In this document: positions 24,145-34,245 of the stretch, piece by piece | Layout: every line of letters starts with the position of its first letter | How positions within the stretch are numbered: position 1 is the stretch's first letter | From: Ignelater luminosus | Taxonomy: Eukaryota > Arthropoda > Insecta > Coleoptera > Elateridae | Reading direction: 5' to 3' | Assembly: GCA_011009095.1 (NCBI GenBank) | Contig: VTPC01000502.1 | Span: 1 to 64,000 of the forward strand | Length of the DNA stretch: 64,000 nucleotides | The notes under the pieces: generated by a model | Databases searched by the model: none | The model's input: the letters and a program-made list of their open reading frames with translations, nothing else | Told to the model about the DNA's origin: nothing | Program-made: the position numbers and the translations under genes

Positions 24145-24215
24145 TGCTCCGTGCAGGATTCTAACCTGCGTCCTTTGCTTAACGAAATCACTATTAATCA
24201 ACTGAACTAGAGTTA
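24145..24215 (-). repeat. tRNA-like sequence (tRNA pseudogene or SINE head)
   Basis: On the minus strand, TAGTTCAGTTG (24199-24209) resembles an A box. GCAGGTTAGAATCCTGC (24153-24169) is a perfect T-arm stem with one change from the GGTTCGAATCC B box. The 3' end reads ACGGAGCA. The acceptor stem pairs only in part and no good anticodon stem forms, so it is not a working tRNA gene. Confidence 0.4.
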
Positions 24216-25854
24216 CAGTGCCAATCCCATGCAAAGGCGAATATATTCTATAGATTATGTTAATTTAAGGGTTAAAAGTATTAATCGAATTCTAGAATAT
24301 AGGGCCTTACAGACATTTTATGTACCGGATGTAATGGAAATATGTTGTAAAAAGTGAAACCACATATTCTTATGCTTTTACTTTATTTGTTGTCAAGACA
24401 TGGTCAAAAAGTTGTTTGAGAACCTTTGAAATCAATACACAAATTTCTTTAATTTTTGTGATGTCAGATTAAAAGCAAAAGTTTGTTACTTGCATTTATG
24501 GTTTTATAACCATCATTAACTACCCGTTTCTTTACAGCTATTCAGTATAATAATAAACAGTTGTTCTAGTTTCATGTTCATATTTATCCATTTTTTCCTG
24601 CAATTATTTCAATTACATCCTGTATATACATATCTACGAAATAAATTTAATACTCTCCAAAACATACAACTTTTATAACATCACTGTGTTAATTCAATTT
24701 CGTAATACCTACGAAAAGGGCGTGTACTTGAATCACATAATGCTTGAAGTGCGGTGAAGTCTAGCGTTACATTAAGCATTTCTTGAGATTTTCCAGTCTA
24801 AGGAAAATCTTCATGTCTGGTTTGCAGCATCTAAGAAGGATTTCCATGTCTGTTTTTAAAATTTAGGGGGGGTGATGGTGGACAATGCCTTATATAATTA
24901 TCAAAAGAGGGGGGGGGTTAAAGTTGTGCGGTTAAAACGAGCCAACTTTTTGTCGTGCAATTTGCAAACGAGTCCAAATGATTCCGGTTGAAAAGATTTG
25001 ACAGACATTTTAGAAGTTTTATAAACCGATCTTGACAATTGGATATTTAACGCACAACTCAAAAGAGTATATTGTTTTTGCAAATAACTAGATTCTCCGA
25101 CATTGACTAAAATGGACTTGAAAAAACTTAACTGATGTTTACAAACAAATATCTTGTAGTATGAAACAATTAATCATCTGCAAAACAATTGTTATGTCTT
25201 TTTAAAGTAATTAGTCATACCTACAGCAAACACGAGAATTAAGTCAGTTATGAAAATGAAATGATGCTCTTTAGACTAATCAGAAATCTTATCTTCTTAC
25301 ATTGACTATTACCTAATAAAGTACAAGATTGGGATTTTATAAACCAATGTGCCACGGTATGCTTTGTTGTATGTCTGATTAAGTAACGTTTTCAAACCAC
25401 TGAAGAAATAACAAATTAATTTCAGACATAATCAAATATTTGTAAAATATTTTTATTTACCGTTTTGATATGTTGGTCTTCTCTAATAAAAATGATTTAA
25501 CACATCATCTCAACTGCAATTTATTCATATGGAGCAGGCGGCTGCTTGCTTCTTCCTCTGCTCAAAAGTGCAAAAAGGTATAACTGATTTCGTTTCAGAC
25601 ATGGATATTATCCGTATGCACATTCAGAATGCCAAATCTAATTTTGATATTTTAATGTTTACAATGGTATATCTGTAGGGGTTCTGTGGGTTTCCTAAAA
25701 CCCAAGCAACTTTGCTGATGGTAACTGGAAAGACCCGGAAGAATCCCTTGTCCAAAGAGGATTCCTCCGTTTCTTTAACACATTTATTTCTGCATGCTAT
25801 ATTACAATGTGATATTTCATTACTTCCTACATCTATCTGTAATTTTACATCTAC
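24216..25854. other. Intergenic, no gene recognised
   Basis: AT-rich. A G-run lies near 24905-24920. A block at about 25680-25780 is richer in GC and could be 3' UTR of the LINE remnant that follows on the minus strand, but this is not shown. Confidence 0.35.
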
Positions 25855-26790
25855 CTAATAGTTAGAAAACATGTACGTTACTACTTCTTCCAATGTTATT
25901 GCCACAGAGGTTTCTCCGGCTATTATGCACGAAGCTTCATATGAAATAGTTCGGCAAGCTTTGGCTATTTTTATATTCATCAGCCGCTGAACTCTTTTCG
26001 TTTCCAATTGATCACATTTTTTAGCGCTTCGATTCAGACTGGTGAGCGTCAGGCACCTGCTCATGTTTCTTGTTATTGAGAGAAATTCCAATTTTTGCAC
26101 TTAAATATGGAGAAAGTTTTATTTGAGATTAGTAATACTTTTGATTTACTATCGCTAAATTGTATTTTATTATTCTTTAACCACGCTACAATTTTATCCA
26201 TTTTCATGTTTACAAAAGCCTTACAATTACATTGTCAGCGAAAGCCATTACTTGGGTATGTTTTGTGTACTCAGGATTCAATATGAAATTAATTATAATG
26301 AATATTCCAGTACTCTGGGCCGTAATAGAAGCCTTAAAGGAATCCTCCTTTCTTTGTATAAAATTCATATGCATTTTTGCTTTTCCATTCTTAAAATGAT
26401 CTTCCGAGGAATTGTACAATATCTTTAGACGTCCAGACTGCCTTAGAGCTTCTAGTATGGACGACCAGTAAGCAGCACCAAACGCGTTCTTAACACCTAA
26501 ACCTATCATTATTACCTCCTTTTCTTTTAATTCCTCTTTCAGCAAATTCCTTTGAAGCCATTATAGCGTCTACTGGGCTACTTTGAAACCTAAGGCAGTA
26601 CCAATTATAACTTATTAGGATTTTTCTTATTTAAATGGTGCACGACTATATTGATAAACAGCTTTTCTAGCACTTTTCTCCAATATTCAGTAAGCTGATC
26701 GGCCTAGATTGTGATGGCTTTCCGATGTTCCCCTTTTTCTTCTACTTTTCGATTTGTAAGTTCTTTATCATCTGGCGTTTCTATTTCTTC
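25855..26790 (-). pseudogene. Decayed R1-like LINE reverse transcriptase
   Basis: Minus-strand pieces appear in order. Near 26700, GKPSQSRPISLLN corresponds to the YRPI-LL RT motif. An open frame at 26545-26210 starts with VIMIGLGVKNAFGAAYWSS (the DVKNAFNS motif) and ends AFADNVIVRLL, where the FADD box has become FADN. The 26100-25855 piece holds VQRLMNIKIAKACRTISYEA and SCIIAG, matching the RT C-terminal region of R1-clade elements (QR---L-AYRT-S--A-CV-AG). The PQG region is missing between them. Several frames are used, so it is dead. Confidence 0.75.
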
Positions 26791-28130
26791 TTATAGTCTT
26801 TTCCTATTGCTTTGTGTTCTTCTTTGTCTGTTTCTGCATTATCCTTGTGTATAAAATTTTTTTTCCAACATTCAAGCGTATGCATATTTTGTGGTGTAGA
26901 TGCCATCCTGCTTTAAGTTTTGTCAAAGCTGAACTGGGAACTCCTCTCTGTTCGGTTGGGAACGCGGAGGAATTCCCCGTGTCCGGTTAGGAGTATTCAA
27001 TGATCTGTCGACGGACGATACCGTCGTTATTTGTACAAGTATCAAAGTATGTCAATGAGAGAAGATGAAATTATTTTCAACTATAAAAAATGTTTAGTAA
27101 AAACGTGACATTTTTATTGTTAGCTTTTCTGAATAGAACAGCCTATACATTTTGACATTTTGCTACTCCTCAACTCGTGGCACAGTGCTGATTAGATAAA
27201 TATGGTTTGATATATGGACTCTAGCGGAGTAGAAAGAGCGTCTGTAAACTAGCGCAAATTGGAAAGCGAGGGCTTACTGAAGCTATTACGCGAAGCATCT
27301 CAGAGGACAAAGCCAGATCTCACAACAAACCAAATTTTCCATATAAAATTTCGAGTTACCAAAAAACAGTTTTTTAGTCATTCGAACAACTATTACATCT
27401 CAGAAGCATTATGAATGGTGTATGGAAACTGAGGACAATAAGCTTACAATTATAACAGTATTCTGAGCATCTTATTTATTTTAATTCACATAGATTATTA
27501 TCTCGTTCGTTAAAATAAACTCCAAACTGGATTTCCACTTTTAATAAAGATTGCAACATTTATCTTCCCAAGTGAGAGGGAAAATTTTTTAATTTCTGCG
27601 GCGCTGCGTTCGAGTATTTCTCAGAAAAGGATAAAGATTGCGTGTACTGGAAGTGTACTTTTTGATAAAAATTTTAATATGAAGAAGAGATAATTTTCTA
27701 AAACAAATGAGTCATAGGTAAAACTGCATGCAACCAGCGTTCAATACAATTCACTTTTTTAATTTTTGTGGTATAGTAACATGGTTTTAGTTTTTAAGCT
27801 AATTACAATCTCCTTTTACAGCTAAGTGAATAAAAACACAAAACATTTTAATTTTGTATTAAGCAATATTATTAAAGAAATTATTACAAAGTTAAGAATG
27901 GTACTTTTTTAGTTATTACTAATTATTAATGACTAATATTTCTTCTTTCACAATAAAATTAAGTTTTTAAAAACTATTTCTCTACAAAGCTGACGTCAAC
28001 TTTATTTTAAAAAAAATTCTAGGTATGTTAGATTTACTTACTGTTAGATTACAGTCATGTAGCGTAAACTCCGGGTTATTAACAGTTTACATGTCATTAA
28101 ATAAACAAGATAAGGAAATTTCCGGGGTGT
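26791..28130. other. Intergenic, no gene recognised
   Basis: Upstream flank of Ly6 paralogue 3. No further coding segment was recognised. A TATA-like CTATAAAT lies near 28133-28140, about 75 bp before the start codon at 28211; it is only a weak promoter candidate. Confidence 0.35.
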
Positions 28131-28210
28131 ATACTATAAATGTCTTAGAAAAGTTACAGGTAAAATCATTTAAAACTAAAAAGTGTCTGTGTGTGCCAGT
28201 GAAATTAAGC

Positions 28211-28829
28211 ATGATGGACTGCAAAAATAGTGTGTTTTTATTATCAGTTCTTGTAATTATTTCGTGTTTCCAAAGCGGTAAGGCATAAAAAATATTGTCC
28301 AATAATCAAATCATTTAAACTGTTTTATTTTATTAGTTCACTCCTTAAGATGTTATCAATGTCTGTCAAAACAACCAAATGAAACTTGTGCAACCCCTAT
28401 AGATGTCAATAAAATACCATCCATTAGATGTGAAAATAGAACGTATGCACTTGGCAACACATTCAATGCCGATTATGATCCTCAACTAATTAGACAATTT
28501 ACAGAAGCAGCAAACAACAACACGCAACATGAATGTATCACATACGAGAAATTTTGTAAGTGTAGTATGAAAAAAGTTTTTAAACTACTAATTTTATTAT
28601 CTTTTGCTTAGATTTCCACGAAAACAAAACAGAAACTATCAGGGGTTGTATACCAAAAGTTGATTACTGCAGAGTGTTACAATTTGATCCTGGATTTGGA
28701 AAGACCTTCAATTTGACAAAATGTAAAATTTGCGAAACCGATAACTGTAACTCTTCAACCAGCTTGCGATTTTCTGGATTTATAATGATTAGTACATTGC
28801 TTTGGTATGTTATTTCTAAATTCATGTAA
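28211..28829 (+). CDS. Ly6/uPAR three-finger protein, probable GPI anchor (paralogue 3)
   Basis: Exons 28211-28277, 28337-28555 and 28612-28829 give 167 residues with both introns in phase 1. The signal peptide (NSVFLLSVLVIISCF) is in exon 1. A second ATG directly follows the first (28214). A longer open frame begins at 28025 in the same frame, but a start there would put about 60 residues before the signal peptide, so I prefer 28211. The mature protein starts LRCYQCLSKQ and ends KCKICETDNCN with ten cysteines in the Ly6 order. Several NxS/T sites are present (NET, NRT, NNT, NKT, NLT). The tail SGFIMISTLLWYVI suits a GPI signal. Of the three paralogues, it most resembles the gene at 16181 in length and in spacing between cysteines. 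Confidence 0.9.
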
Positions 28830-28875
28830 GAATCTGTTTATTATAATTTGTAAATGTACATAATATACGATTTGT

Positions 28876-28881
28876 AATAAA
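28876..28881 (+). promoter_or_regulatory. Poly(A) signal of Ly6 paralogue 3
   Basis: AATAAA 47 bp after the stop codon. Confidence 0.55.
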
Positions 28882-29497
28882 ACTACTACTTATTCTTTAA
28901 CATTTTATAATTTTCATTTCATCACATTTATGAGTTGCATTCCAGGTTGTATATATTTTTGATAATTTAACAACAAAGCTATAAATATCAAAATGGTATT
29001 TAAAATACATATTAGGACAACCATAGTTCGTGATGAAAAGGTATTTTAGTACTTATTAGGACTATTTGGTTTTTTCAAAAACCTTGTAGCTATCAGTTAC
29101 AATAACCTATCAAAAAGTTTATAGCATGAACAGACGTTACTCATAGTCAAATATTAGTAACTTGAAAGATAAGCCCAATGACTTATAATTCAGCAAATCA
29201 AATAATATAAAACGATTGAAATGTAGTTCTAATCAATAGTAAGAAAATAAACTTTAGTACATAATTTGATAAATTAATAGATCAGAAGGTTTCTAACTAA
29301 ACTCAGTTGTTGATTTACCTTTAATAAAATTTGAATCAGCGACAACAATTGTAATGCGTGGTATTTCAGAGAATCCTCAACAAAAAGCCTCTTACAGTTG
29401 AGGTAAGTAAATTCAACAATAAGGTATCACTACAGTTATGTAAGTCATATAGGCTCTTGTTGTTGAGTTACTTGAAAAATTGGAAAATTAGCTAGTA
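28882..29497. other. Intergenic, no gene recognised
   Basis: AT-rich, with nothing recognised. Confidence 0.4.
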
Positions 29498-29915
29498 CTA
29501 TCATAGAGTAATTAATATAAGTAGCGGAACAATTACAATGTTTTAAATGTAACCGAAAAACGTACCGTATAATAGGTGGCGAATACTTAGCCATCTATAG
29601 GACGGTACAAAAAGTTTAACAGCATTGTTTCGCACCTAAAACTACATTTAATAGACGAAAAATATTTAGTTGTAGAATAGACGTACTTAATACCTCTTCG
29701 TGTTGTTGCGGTCATTATAAAACAAAAAAAGGTATTATTTATGTTGCCAGTAATGGCAGCTGGATTTCAGTCGAAACACGAATGAATAAAATCTGATACA
29801 TTTGAAGGTATACAATGAAATTCTTAATTATCTATTCCTTAAAGGGCTTGAACGGTCAAGACTAAACTAAGAATCAGAGCTTGATATTTTTATTAAAGCA
29901 AAATTCTGTAATTAT
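29498..29915 (+). repeat. Dispersed repeat family A, copy 1
   Basis: Begins ATCATAGAGTAATTAATATA and matches 56288-56725 in the same orientation over about 400 bp with scattered differences and small gaps. Shared landmarks are AACAATTACAATGTTTTAAA, ATAATAGGTGGCGA and GTAGAATAGACGTACTT. No ORF and no terminal inverted repeats were seen. It could be a SINE, a LINE tail or a MITE; the type is undecided. Confidence 0.8.
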
Positions 29916-30274
29916 CATTTTGAACGTCTGCAGAAATAATTCAAAGTATAATAACAAATAAACTTTTCTTTAAATTCTAGTTAATAAATGATTTAGTTAT
30001 TGGGCCCGACAGCATACAAAGTGTTTTCTTATAAATCACTTTACATATGCAGGTATTTCCAGTTTAGACGTTTAGAAATTTTTTTTGTTTACTTATGTAT
30101 TTGTTTTTCAAAACAGTACTCTTAAAAACAATTTTGTGATTTCAAATGAATGGATTTGCTAAGATTTCGTTTTGATCCATTTTATATTAAAATGAAAGGT
30201 GCAAGGCCATAATTTGAAGCACAAGATGCAAGCCATGTGCTACAAAAAAGTTAATACGTGCAAAAATTTGCAAT

Positions 30275-31000
30275 TGTTGCAACTGTCAGCTAGTTGAAGC
30301 TATTCCCAACATAATTTTAAAATTTGGTTAATTCAGTTTTGCTTTTAATAAGTAGGAAGGAGTCTAAATGAAAATCAGTGCTGCCAAATTTTATCAATTA
30401 TTATACTCATAAGAACAAAAAATACCTCTAGATACTTTTCTGCAATGGAAATTCCAAGAAGCACAATTTATGATATTTGTATACGAACTGATACAGAAAA
30501 GAGTAAAGGGATCTAGAAGGCCTGCCAGAAAAATATCACCAATGTTCTGGCAAGTTAGAATTAGTCTTTGTTAACTTCAGTAAAATGTTATTTTAAAAGC
30601 TTATTTTCTAGCAACCAAAGACACGCCTTGCTTTCTTGAGATATTGCAGACATAATTTCGGTGCAATTTTGTATATTTGCCCAAGTTTGCCTTTGCAAGA
30701 GCTTCTTTTTCCTTTGGTAACATTATTATGGAAGGTCTTCCAGATCCTTGCAATTTTTTTGCGCCATAAACTTTTTGAGCTCGTATACGAATACCATAAA
30801 GTGTGTTTTTTGGAATTTTCATTGCGACAAAGTATCTAACACTATAGGACTTTTTTGTTCCTATGACTATCATAAAATTTGGCAATAGCTTCGTGCTGCG
30901 AATTTTCATTTGAGCACTCTATACTTTTAAGAACAAAACTGAATTAACCAAATTTTAAAAATATGTTGGGAATATCTGCAGCTAACTGACAGCTGCAAGC
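30275..31000. mobile_element. Fold-back element from two inverted transposon 5' ends
   Basis: The left arm (about 30275-30540) and right arm (about 30730-31000) are inverted copies of each other. Each holds a terminal segment (CAACTGTCAGCTAGTTGAAG, then ATTCCCAACAT and AATTTGGTTAATTCAG), then the start of the same protein. On the left, plus strand, this reads MKISAAKFYQLL, stop, and later KGSRRPARK. On the right, minus strand, it reads MKIRSTKLLPNFM through QGSGRPSIIMLPKE. The protein resembles a Tc1/mariner-type helix-turn-helix ending in a GSGRP linker. The catalytic domain is absent from both arms. Confidence 0.8.
30601..30909 (-). pseudogene. N-terminal transposase fragment (right arm of fold-back)
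   Basis: 102 residues are open on the minus strand. A helix-turn-helix region (SVRYFVAMKIPKNTLYGI) is followed by KLQGSGRPSIIMLPKEKEAL, the linker seen in Tc1/mariner-like DNA-binding domains. The frame ends where the arm ends, so only the DNA-binding half exists. Confidence 0.6.
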
Positions 31001-33904
31001 TGACATGTTCTCTAAGAGTTCAAACCGATGGTCTTTTGTCTGGATCTAGTCCGCTGGGAGAGTGATTTTCGGTATTTTTAAAACTGCGATGAGAAGATTT
31101 CTTTTTATCAAAAGTCGCAAAACTTAGGCAGATTTTTTTAATTTAAAGTGTTGGTTCTCATTTCGAGCACACATGTCTAGCAATTAACGACCAATTATTA
31201 TTATAGAATTCTTTTGGATTCGTCTTGATATGTTTCGGAAAAATACACAAAAATAGTTTAAAAGCTCCATAGTGTTAGCTTCTTCATAAATGGAAAAATT
31301 CTAAAACTGTCGAGTTAAACGAGTGAACGAGTCTAGAAATTCATAGAAATCGGATAGGTTAAGAGATAAAAAAACAAAGAAAAGACTTCTGAATTTTTAC
31401 GTACTCGCGATTTTTTTTAGATGTTTCCGAAAGAAAAGAACTTTAGAAATGACGGAGTTGTTGTTTTCGTTGATAGATGATAGGGGATGCTTTACCGAGT
31501 ACAGTCCACTACGAAACACTTTATAATATTGACCACGACTTATAAGGAATAAAAATGTCGCAAAAATGAAATTTGCTATAAGCTCAACAGTTGTAAAGTT
31601 TCAAGACGTATAGAAAATGTTTCAGAAGGTCAAAGAGATCGATGCTTGAATGCATAAGGAAGTATTTTGAAAAGCGTTCATTTAAAAACCATTAAAGTAT
31701 GAAAGTAGAAGCGTCATCTTCAAATGTAGGGTATACACAAGGGACTTTATACTTCTTAGATTTTGTACACTTACTACCATATACAGAAACATTTCTCAAG
31801 TACTACCGCATTACCTTATATTCCCCGCACATTCCCTTTACAACCTCGACAGTGCTGGAGTCATTGCCTATATTTCCTAAAATATTGCCAACATTTCCCT
31901 AACATGCTACATTCCCTTAATTAGTTCTACTATTTCCAGCTCCATGCCTAAAACATTCCCGTTTTTCCGCGTCATCTTAAAATGCTCGAGGCAGGAAGAA
32001 TTGTCAGAACATGGCGACAAAAACATTTTTAATATTGAAGAAGTAGTAGCTAATTTAATTGATTATTTCAAACTTTACAAAGCTCTTGAGTTTTCTGGGA
32101 CAAGACTTATCCGCTGCCAACATCAAGAAAAGAATTTAAAAGTATTGTCTTTGTCATTACAGAAATTGACGTTCGCTGCTGATCGTCCAAGAACCCTTCA
32201 CCGACAGCGCTGCTAAATAGTTTTTTTAGAAAACCAATCTCGATTGATCTCAGCAAAACTCTTTTTTAAAGAAAGGGATACAATATATGAATCTTGCAGA
32301 TCCTTTTTAAAGAAAAAAGAGATCTTCAAAGTTAAGATTTTTATTTTTGTTTTTCTGTTATTCAAAAACTACTGATGCGATTTTGTTCAAATTTGGTATT
32401 ACAGCTGAATCTTTACCCTTTTGGGACGAGGTGACAATAATCCTTGTTGTTTTGTTTTTAGTTAGACAATAGAAATAGAACAACAAGAATCAAAAAGCAT
32501 TACGTTCTTTGAATTATCAATTGCAACGATGCCCTCGTAGTTTAAGTGGGCGCGCTCATCGTGATTGCTTTTGCAACAGCAGCACTAGTTAGACGACGGA
32601 ACCGATTTGCAAATACCTCCACAATTTTCTCCGACCGTCCCTAACATAGTATCATAGGAGTTTTGTAGCAAGTTTGCTATCAAACTCATCCTATACTATC
32701 CGTTGAACGCGTGGAGCGTTCTGGTTACCTGTTTACCAAATTTCAATAGATCAAAAAGGCCTAAGCCTATTGGCCATCATGATTTTGATTTTGTCTTTTT
32801 AATCGTCATAAAGTTACCTGGCTTGACCATTGAAAACAAGTGTTCCTTGCTGTAATCACTACCACTCTTTTAAAGAACCTACCGACTTGCTCATGCACAA
32901 TAGTCGTAGTAGCTTTACTTCGTAATTCCCCAAATCTACAGGAGTATTACTGAAATCGACACTAAAAATGTGTTTTGTTATCAAGATTTTTGCAGTTTTT
33001 AGAAGAAAATTGCGTTGCTTGGTGGCTACAAAGACTTTCCTCTTCCGAAAAATTTAATTCATCTAATACCGCTATATTCTGTAGCAGATTTTTGTATGTG
33101 GATTGTGAAAGGATTGTTAGATATCTTTGAATTTTCAATATATTATCTCTAACAATATCTTTTTCTGTGGTCTCCGTAATGTTTCTTAACACTTTGTAAA
33201 TAGTCTTGGTCTTTTGAAGTGTGCTATTACGTCTCCTTTACTAGAGAAGCATCGATTTAATGAAATTTTGAACCAATCCAGATAAACTTTTAAATTTTTC
33301 TCATTTGTTTCTTTCAAACTTGAAAATTATAGAATACATGAGTCACACTCCTGACGTAACAGAAAAGATCTTCAATTATTTCAATTTACTCTGCTTGTAA
33401 GCCAATTAAATTCGTGTCTTAATTATGAATCACCCTTTATTTTACGGACGCTCTGTATAACATACATTGGCGTATTTATTTGACAAGACATGCAGAGAAA
33501 GCAGAGAATGGGAATTAAATGGCATTGCGTTTTAAAATTACACGTATGATAAGAACGCTCTCAATCATACATTAGTGAATTTAAATCTCGCTTCTTTTAA
33601 TAATTTATCGTCAATTTGATAATCTTTAAAATAAAAAATGCTTGCGTCCGTATAGCAAATACGTTGTTTCTTGAAACGGCTTTTATACTGCAATATCACA
33701 TAATGATTGACATAAATGAAATAAATGTATTAGCAATATGAACATGCCTATAAGTTAAAAGTTATCAGATTCAATTTTGCATCCGTCTCTTCTAGAATTA
33801 TAAATATGAAAACTTGCTCCTTAATGTATAATTTTGTTCAACTATTCTCTATTTAAATTCTATACTGCAATAAAACAAAAACTTGTGGGTTGTTTATTCT
33901 ACAA
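31001..33904. other. Intergenic, no gene recognised
   Basis: Small open frames at 31699-31902 (+), 31944-32216 (+) and 32962-33192 (-) carry no motif I recognise and lack splice or promoter support. A repeat-like CACCCT...TATA block lies near 33430-33460. Confidence 0.35.
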
Positions 33905-34245
33905 ATAATAAAGAACACCGCAGTGACTAAATGTAATTCAATCCTATTTTCACAATGTGTTTACATATTTTGTTTACGAATAAGTTTTTATGGCCAGAAA
34001 TTTCCCCGAAAAAATATACACAGAAATTTTAATATAAGCATTTGAGACGTTTGTCAATTATACCAAGATATAAATTCTTTGAATTAAAAATAATCTGGCG
34101 CAATAATGAGAAGTTGAAGAGGGTAGCATCGTCCATGTTTGTCCTTCTTTCCCCTCGACGCACTTGGCCCACAACCGTACGAGTTACACATATCCCCATA
34201 ACGTTGTTCCTCTACCCATATTTATTTCCTCTATGGTACTATACA
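33905..34245 (+). repeat. Dispersed repeat family B, copy 1
   Basis: Matches 62185-62520 in the same orientation. The strongest shared stretch runs from TTTGAGACGTTTGTCAATTA (about 34043) through GAAGTTGAAGAGGG and CCCCTCGACGCACTTGGCC to GTTGTTCCTCTACCCATATT (about 34222). Similarity is high, roughly 85-90% by eye. No transposase frame; type unknown. Confidence 0.8.

Noticed and set aside
24145-24215. Functional tRNA gene
   Set aside because: The acceptor and anticodon stems do not pair properly; kept only as a tRNA-like repeat.
28025-28210. Upstream in-frame extension of Ly6 paralogue 3 (start at 28025)
   Set aside because: It would place about 60 residues before a clear signal peptide; the ATG pair at 28211/28214 fits the family layout.
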